Assembly (NCBI GenBank): GCA_021186555.1
Contig: JAJKFL010000026.1
Coordinates: 7,399,709 to 7,463,708, forward strand
Reading direction: 5' to 3'
Length of the DNA: 64,000 nt
DNA from: Reticulitermes speratus
Taxonomy: Eukaryota; Arthropoda; Insecta; Blattodea; Rhinotermitidae
Shown one piece after another: positions 57,963-64,000 of the stretch. Under the pieces are notes generated by a model, which saw nothing but the letters and a program-made list of their open reading frames with translations, had not been told where the DNA came from and made no database searches. Numbering within the stretch: the first letter of the stretch is position 1; every line of letters starts with the position of its first letter. A program made the position numbers and the translations under genes.

Positions 57963-59140
57963 GTTCGTACGTTGGATACATTGTAAGTGCCATGGTTTCG
58001 AAGCTAGGAGGTTCCAAATGTTTTATTTTTTACCTTGTGGAGGTGTAGCCTGTAATGAAATTGTATTGTTTTAAAAATATATACTTAAGATACATATAGA
58101 TATATATAGCGGCGAGCGCTTCGCTGCCTACATCACGCGAAACGTTCTTGTTGAAGTAACCATAAGAGTTGTCACCTTCTACTTTTCACATGCCTTTTTC
58201 ACGTTATCACAGATACAACCCTGGTGTAAGGTGCCAGAACATGCTGGTGTGGAGATAAAGCTGTCGAATTGTATTCGGAAGAGGCCACATTTATTTTCCC
58301 TGTCCTATAATCTCGACCACTGGCCAGATTTGTCGCCAGTTTTTGAACCATATGCTGTGAAGTGTATCACCATCAGAATAATGTTTCTTGTCTTAAGTAG
58401 GGGACATCTCTTTGATATGGAGAATATTCTAATGCAGTTTACGTAAATGTGGTAATTAACACACAAAAGTCCAGTCTCACACGCTAACTGATAAAACTGG
58501 ACAGAAAAAGTTTTCTTCGCCTTGGGTGTTTTATGGGCTAATAATCTGTACAAAACTTTATTATTCTCTTTTTTTTTTAAAAAAAAAGATATTATCTCTT
58601 CAGTTGCGTCAGAAAGACCACGAAGCTAGAAATTAAAGAGATTTCCGTTTTTATTGTACCCGATTATGTATGTATGTAAATAACAAATGAGGTCTGATAC
58701 TGCATTTTAAGCCAGTTACAAACGGTTTGCTCAGTGACTTAGTTACTGACTAATTAAGTATAAAACAAATTAAGTCACTAACCAGACATATAACTATTTA
58801 TCTCTTGAATCCTTGGAGGCCTGAAAGCCTTCTAAATAACTTTTTGAAACTCAGTTTCCAAGTCACAGAAAACACTCCTGGGTTATCATTATTGAGATCA
58901 GCAACTTAATATAGTTAGAAGGTATAACTGTTATTTGGTCTGAGAATCATGAGGCAGGGGAGGAGCTATTTCACTTCTACACTGCTTCGACACCGACTCT
59001 GAGGCCCAACCACAGGGCCTTATATTGAACATTTACCGGGATTATTTCCCCGGACCTTAAGTAGTCGATTCGTGAAACTACCCACATACATCTAAATTCT
59101 AAAATGTTCTGACGACGGTATATAGCATTGAGAACCAATT

Positions 59141-59386
59141 GTCTTCTGGACTTTGTCCATCGTCCGGATGAAACATAAAAATATAAAATCACGACGTTTC
59201 GGAAGCTGGTTCTTCTTCCGTCTTCAGGTGAAGGGAGGGGAGACACCTACTCAGATGAGTCCCTTATACCGAGCTAATCTCAATCACTGGACAACTTCAG
59301 CCGGAAAACTCCAGCTATAAGAATACCTGAGGATTTTACACTCGTATTTTATATTTTATCCAGACGATGGACAAAGTCCAGAAGAC
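59141..59386. repeat. Inverted-repeat element carrying a hammerhead motif
   Basis: The ends are GTCTTCTGGACTTTGTCCAT and, inverted, ATGGACAAAGTCCAGAAGAC (59367-59386), with 30-bp terminal repeats. A hammerhead motif lies inside at 59189-59231 on minus. The end word is related to GTCTTCTGGGATG of the element at 15800. Confidence 0.7.
59189..59231 (-). ncRNA. Hammerhead ribozyme motif
   Basis: On minus: stem I TCAC/GTGA (59228-59231 with 59189-59192), CTGAAGA (59221-59227), one extra C, stem II GGAAG/CTTCC with a 9-nt loop, GAAA (59197-59200), ACGT as minimal palindromic stem III, and C17 (59193). Both core boxes are intact. Confidence 0.58.
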
Positions 59387-59520
59387 AGTTAGTTTCCACA
59401 TACATTTATGTGACCCTATTTAAATACTATACATAACTTAGTGTCATTGATCTCCTTCCGTTATGTATACAGAGAACCAGTAACTACATATTAAGCACAA
59501 CACTTGCTTATTGGACGCTA

Positions 59521-59568
59521 ATTGCAGCTACACGTTTCGGCTGGTGTTAGCCATCATCAGGCTGTAAA
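59521..59568 (-). ncRNA. Hammerhead ribozyme motif
   Basis: On minus: stem I CAGC/GCTG, CTGATGA (59554-59560), extra T, stem II GGCT/AGCC (loop AACACC), GAAA (59535-59538), minimal stem III AC-GT-GT and A17 (59529). Core boxes intact; stem I is only 4 bp before mismatches. Confidence 0.55.
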
Positions 59569-59637
59569 TACGTAGCCGTACATTATATCTTTTTAGAGTC
59601 ACATATCGTTGTATTAAATAAGCTAGGAATAAACTTT

Positions 59638-59896
59638 TTTTTTCCTATGGCTCAACAGCCCCTTTTCGGGTGCCTTGGCCTCCTCATTTCGACGCTTCAC
59701 GATCACACTCAGACACACCACACTCGGTAGGACTCCTCTGGACGAGGGACCAGCCCGTCGCAGAGACCTCTACCTGACAACACACAACAATCACAACAGA
59801 GAAACATCCATGCCCTAGTCGGGATTCGAACCCACGATCCTAGTAAGCGAGCGGCCGCAGACCCACGCCTTAGACCGCGCGGCCACTGGGATCGGC
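59638..59896 (-). mobile_element. tRNA-derived SINE, family S3, full length with TSD
   Basis: On minus: GATCCCAGTGGCCGCGCGGT head, B-box GGGTTCGAATCCCG, body as in 45460-45718, end GGGGCTGTTGAGCCATAGG with an A-run. Direct repeats AGGAATAAACTT lie at 59625-59636 and 59897-59908. Confidence 0.9.
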
Positions 59897-59933
59897 AGGA
59901 ATAAACTTTACCGTTAGTAAATATAGTTGTCCC

Positions 59934-60213
59934 TCTGCATGCCATAAAGGCATGTGGGGAGTGAAGGTACGTATCCACATATTATTAATATCTGCATTAA
60001 CTAAAGTTGTCAAATTCATGTCATGACCCCTTTAATCCCCGGGAAAGAAATTCCAGTGCCAACTTAATAGTAGGCTGCTTGGGCCCCAGACCCAGTCTGG
60101 ACACTTTACGAAAGATAAAATCTCTTAGCTCTTGAAGAGAAACGAACCTTGAGCACTCGGTTAGCCAGCCCGTAAGCCTAGTCACTATGCCGAAGGCACT
60201 ATCTCGCCTCATA
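59934..60213 (-). mobile_element. SINE S6, nearly full length
   Basis: On minus: GAGGCGAGATAGTGCCTTCG head with ATAGTGACTAGGC, B-box-like GGTTCGTTTC, AAGAGATTTTATCTTTCG, CCAGACTGGGTCTGGGGCCC, GGCACTGGAATTTCTTTCCC, then GGGGATTAAAGGGG and the 3' end GCCTTTATGGCATGC. Confidence 0.65.
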
Positions 60214-60299
60214 AAACACGAGTCGTCTCGGCAATGAAATAGAAAATAATACGCCTTCTTGATACATGTTCTTATTACTGAACATTACAGTGGATTGTG

Positions 60300-60368
60300 T
60301 GGATGGTCTACATGCTGCAGAGGATGGTCTACATGCTACAGAGGATGGTCTGCATGCTACAGAGGCCT
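60300..60368 (+). repeat. 24-bp minisatellite, 3 copies
   Basis: The unit GGATGGTCTACATGCTACAG plus A is repeated three times with small changes. Confidence 0.8.
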
Positions 60369-61044
60369 GTGTGACAGTTTTTATTTCAAAAGATACGCAA
60401 ATATTCGTTCCATTTTCACTTGATCCTGGATAATTCGGTAAATTATCATTCCTCGCAGTTTATAGCTCTGAAATATTGTCTGTTTCTCTGAATATGTGCC
60501 GACATATAGCCGTATTTTCCTGCTTTTACGATTTAATTATAGTTCAAGTTTTACGATTTTTCTTTGGCTTATCCATGCACACTCCTACTCATTTGGCGTC
60601 AGTGAAATCAGTGCCGATGACTTCGCACACGTGACGATAAGAGAGCACGATTCAGAGGCGTCATTACTGGTATTTTAGATCTGCAAATGCGTGTGCTGTT
60701 TTATAGATTTTAATATATTCCTATTCGTAATTCAGCACACGTAACAAAATGGCTGGAATGCTACAAGTAAGTAAATTTACTTGAAATATTCGCGTCGTTA
60801 CTACGATTAAGTAAATAATGTCTTACGAAAATGCGTACGTTTTGTTAATATCTTAAAGTTTTTTTTATTACTTTCGTGCGTTATTTTTAAGAAGTTACAA
60901 GTGAATGCGTAATGGGTGCGTTGTGTACATACGTGGTGATGTCTCACCGCGTGTTGGTGCATTTCTCTTTTCAATATGCAGGCCTACATACATATTTTGC
61001 ATATTCAGTACAGACTAGCTGCAGTAAAAGTGTACAGGACGTGA

Positions 61045-61165
61045 TTCCTCTTTACTGGAAATTGAAAGAGGAAGCACTAGATCGCACTCAATGGAGAACT
61101 CGCTTTGGAAGAGGCTAGTGACCTGTCGTAACACAGACTACAGAATGAATGAATGAAGGAATTTT
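61045..61165 (+). mobile_element. LINE 3' fragment, family L2x
   Basis: Encodes WKLKEEALDRTQWRTRFGRG then a stop, and has the CCTGTCGTAACACAGACTAC and (GAAT)n end of the element at 25986. Only the last ~120 bp are present. Confidence 0.8.
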
Positions 61166-61789
61166 ATTTAAATATTTTATTCTATTTCTCTATTCTTATT
61201 TAATTTTTCCATTTTTCCCTTTATGATTATTATGCTATAATTTATTTTATTCCTTAATTGTTTTACTTCTACTTTTATTATTTTATTTTTTCAATGGTTA
61301 TTTTACTATTCACTCTTTTATTCAGATTCGTTTAGTTGGTTTACTTCCCTTCCCTGTTATTGCTGCATTTCATACAATTTTCTCCCATTTTTCTCACCCT
61401 GCCCCAAGGGCAGCACTTGGCCATACTAAGACCGGTTCTCGCACAGATATCCGAGCAGCCACTTTTCGTGTCTCTCCCCCCCCCCCCACGCTCTGTTTTG
61501 ATTCTTTATTCTTCTAATTTATTCATTTATATTTTTAATTTTTACTTTTGGTTTATTTGGGATTTATTTATCTACCTTTATCCTTATATTTTCCTCCTTC
61601 TCTGTTACTCTATTCCATATATGTTTTTCCAACTGTCTTAGCTGTTTGCATTCTAGTTACCCCTAGCAGCTTTACGTTGTTTGTATCCACCCCTCTCTCG
61701 CCCTGTTGACTGTCATCACATCACATGTTTTGCTACCCCGCCGTACTTGCCAGAATCTATGTTATAGGCTTTCTTTCCCACTCGGACTC

Positions 61790-61862
61790 TTTGACCCGTG
61801 AGGATGGGACCGATATGTTGTCCCGAAACGTCGGTAAAGAATTACCACACGACGCCGCGTAA
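61790..61862 (+). ncRNA. Near-complete hammerhead-like motif, second sequence type
   Basis: Stem I CTTTGACC with GGTAAAG (one bulge), core box CGTGAGGA (one inserted G relative to CTGAGGA), stem II GGGAC/GTCCC, GAAACGTC, then an ACGCCGCGTAATAACCCAGA end. The inserted base in the core makes activity doubtful. Confidence 0.4.
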
Positions 61863-62019
61863 TAACCCAGAAGACCGCAGATTTCATCAACATCGCGGAG
61901 GAAGCCTGAAATCAATGGTATTGTCTAATAAAAACAGTCATTTGTTTCAGAATTATTTTTTGCGCATTGTTGTGAAGCAAATTACTGTATCCTGAGATCT
62001 GACGTTGTCTAATGCGGTA

Positions 62020-62080
62020 AATGTGCACGCATGTTTCGGGCGAGCTTACTACCTTCATCTTCAGGGCAGTTCGCAGCACG
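62020..62080 (-). ncRNA. Hammerhead-like motif, weak stems
   Basis: Minus has CTGAAGA (62058-62064) and GAAACATGCG (GAAA at 62034-62037), with a poor stem II between. Stem I pairing is not obvious. Confidence 0.35.
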
Positions 62081-62878
62081 CATATGTACAATTCGTTTGC
62101 AGTATGGAGGATACCATGAAGTGTATCAACCAGGTTAAAGCCGGCCTCTATGGCCGATATTTAAAAGAACGATATTCCGATTAAAATACTGAAGATTGGG
62201 GAATAAGATTCCTTCGTAACGTCGGTACTTATATTTCAGACCAAGTGGTAAACATCACAGCAACAGCAACCTTCATTGTCACCACCGTGGGTATCTAAAA
62301 GTCGTTTAATTGAAGGAGTTCGCCGTGCTGCGTCGGCAACTTCTCTATCAGTACTGTTGTACGGGTAGTGGTACAGTATGTTGCAGGCGAAAACATACTC
62401 GCCTGAAATATCCGAGAAAAATTTGTTCTGTTCATATGACCGTTTGGTAGACCACGTTCAGTTGATGTGAATAAAAAATTCACCATGGTCATTATCATCA
62501 TCACCACTGCCACCACCACCATTACCTCCAAAATTATCGTTATCATCTTCATCTTCTGAATAGTTTTTAATCAATATCATCATCTTCAGTCTTATTTTTT
62601 CTCCATCTTCGTATTATTTTTATACAATAATTTTCTTCACGCAAGATGTAACGGTATCAGAATTTACCATTCCTGATCCTTATTACAAACGCCGTTTTTT
62701 CAAATTTCTACTGCGGAAGTCGGCTAAGCTGATGGCGGTGTTTCCCGCCCTTTAGTCCTCCCAGCCAATTTTCGGCATTTTATCTTAAAATCACGTCAGT
62801 TACTTCTCCCACATACGCATAATTCCCACAATACACGTAACATTCCGCGTTATATAAAACGTATTGTTGATTAAAGCA

Positions 62879-63191
62879 TATGAGGTGGGCAGGACATGTA
62901 GCACGTATGGGAAGAGGAGAGGTGCATACAGGATTTTGGTAGGGAGACCTGAGGGAAGGAGACCGCTTGGAAGACCCAGGTGTAGATGGGAGGATAATAT
63001 TAAAATGGATCTTCAAGAAGTGGGATGGGAGCATGGACTGGATTTATATGGCCCAGGATAAGGACAATTGGCGGTTTCTTGTGAATGCGGTAATGAACCT
63101 TCGGGTTCCATAAAACGCGGGAATTTCTTGACTAGCTGACGACCTGTTGGCTTTTCAAGAAGGACTCTGCTACATGGAGTTAGCTAGTTAG
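62879..63191 (+). mobile_element. LINE 3' end, family L1x, with TSD
   Basis: GAGGTGGGCAGGACATGTAG, AAGGAGACCGCTTGGAAGAC, GGTGTAGATGGGAGGATAAT and AAATGGATCTTCAAGAAGTG encode the RWAGHVAR and [20 protein letters not shown] peptides of the conserved C-terminal segment. The 3' UTR (CCTTCGGGTTCCATAAAACG) and a TTAGCTAGTTAG tail follow. Flanks TTGATTAAAGCAT (62866-62878) and TTGATAAAGCAT (63192-63203) are a near-perfect duplication. Confidence 0.85.
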
Positions 63192-63593
63192 TTGATAAAG
63201 CATTGCTCACAAACAAAGTATACAGAACATAGTGGCTAGTTGATTACTTAGTATTCGTGTTTGGAATTAAATTGGTCCCAGGTCTGAATTTCGGCAGACG
63301 TTTCGTGGTTTGATGTAATCACTACAGTGAATATGTCTTTGCGATCTAATATACGTCACAGGTTTTACCTTCCAAATCATTTTAGGTCACCATCTAGATA
63401 ATTCCGACATTCGGCGCTATATAGCCAGTGTAGCTGAAGGCCTCCGCATGTACAATTGAGACGACTCGGTCTAAAACACGATAACGAAGGACTTACCCAC
63501 TCGATGACCAGTCAAGTGCTTTCAGAGATCAAGCACCACTTAAAGACACGAGATATGTTTAAATATGAGTGTGGTAGGACTGTCGCACGTGTG

Positions 63594-64000
63594 GGAGAGG
63601 GATGATAAAATTGTGTTGAGTCGTGGAGTGAGATTAGAGGGAAAGGTTGGAAGAACAGGTGTATGAATCGTGGAGTGATAAATATTAAAAATGGATTAAG
63701 AATTGTGTATTGAGCTGGAGTGGATATTAGCAGGGAAAAGGGATAAATTGTGTGTTATAGTCGATGGAGTGATGATTACAGGGTAAAAGGGGAGATAAAA
63801 TTGTGTTGAAGCGTGGAGTGACTGATTGCAGGAAGTGGATTAAAATGTGATGAAGTCGGAGCTGATGATAGCAGGGAAATTTGGGAGATAAATTGTGTAT
63901 TGAAGTCGTGAGTGATGCTTACAGGAAAAGTGGAATAAAATTGTGTGTTGAGTGTGGAGTGATGATTAGCAGGGAAGTGGAGATAAATTGGTATGAAGTC
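63594..64000 (+). repeat. Noisy tandem array at the window end, about 50-60 bp period
   Basis: At least seven units of the type GGGAAAAGTGGATAAAATTG, then GTTGAAGTCGTGGAGTG and ATGATTACAG. Copies differ mostly by one-base insertions and deletions, unlike the other arrays here. It runs off the window. Confidence 0.75.

Larger units (their letters stand above)
6646..64000 (+). other. Giant first coding intron (runs off the window)
   Basis: No TM5, TM6 or TM7 sequence of the receptor was found in any frame downstream, so at least 57 kb separates this exon from the next one. The interval consists of interspersed repeats, minisatellites and unique AT-rich sequence. Stretches not listed below (for example 7400-8860, 30200-33150, 51050-52300, 57000-57680, 58100-59120, 60400-61040, 61170-61790, 63200-63590) show no gene and no repeat I recognise. 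An alternative is that the gene ends elsewhere or the contig is misjoined. That cannot be excluded from sequence alone. Confidence 0.55.

Noticed and set aside
62295..62552. Methionine/valine-rich minus-strand frame
   Set aside because: It arises from an ATCATCACCACTGCC-type simple tract. No protein family resemblance.

Overview
This window reads as a piece of a large, repeat-rich insect genome, most likely a cockroach or termite (Blattodea). The inference rests on the one recognisable gene, an insect-type alpha2-adrenergic-like octopamine receptor, and on the character of the repeats: several tRNA-derived SINE families and 3' ends of LINEs whose conserved C-terminal peptides I associate with blattodean genomes. 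No species can be proved from sequence alone.

Layout. 1-5979 is non-coding sequence 5' of the gene, with one GC-richer stretch near 300-580 that could be promoter or 5' UTR. 5980-6645 is the first coding exon of the receptor: N-terminus, TM1-TM4, and extracellular loop 2 up to its conserved Cys. It is closed by a splice donor at 6646. No further receptor exon was found, so the rest of the window (more than 57 kb) is treated as one giant intron on the + strand, or as intron plus flank. It holds no other convincing protein gene.

The intron is a museum of mobile and tandem DNA. It contains (i) SINEs with at least six different tRNA-like heads, several with clean target-site duplications (TSDs); (ii) 5'-truncated LINE 3' ends of two families; (iii) MITE-like DNA transposons of pogo-like (TA), hAT-like (8-bp TSD) and piggyBac-like (TTAA) type; (iv) a concentration of long minisatellites between 26 and 41 kb with periods 59, 30, 37, 58, 48 and 30 bp, plus a 32-bp array at 55 kb and a noisy array at the window end.

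The most interesting signal is a set of at least ten short motifs with both hammerhead-ribozyme core boxes (CTGANGA, a stem II hairpin, then GAAA followed by a tiny palindromic stem III ending in GTA or GTC). Four loci between 46.9 and 51.1 kb belong to one family of long palindromes. Each has a hammerhead or its remnant at the tip, and a short 3' tail; three of the four tails contain AATAAA or a related A-rich end. All four are flanked by direct repeats of about 10-15 bp. That architecture suggests a non-autonomous, LINE-mobilised, hammerhead-bearing fold-back retroposon. I do not know a described family matching it. All motifs carry one extra base between the core and stem II, so self-cleavage has to be tested, not assumed.
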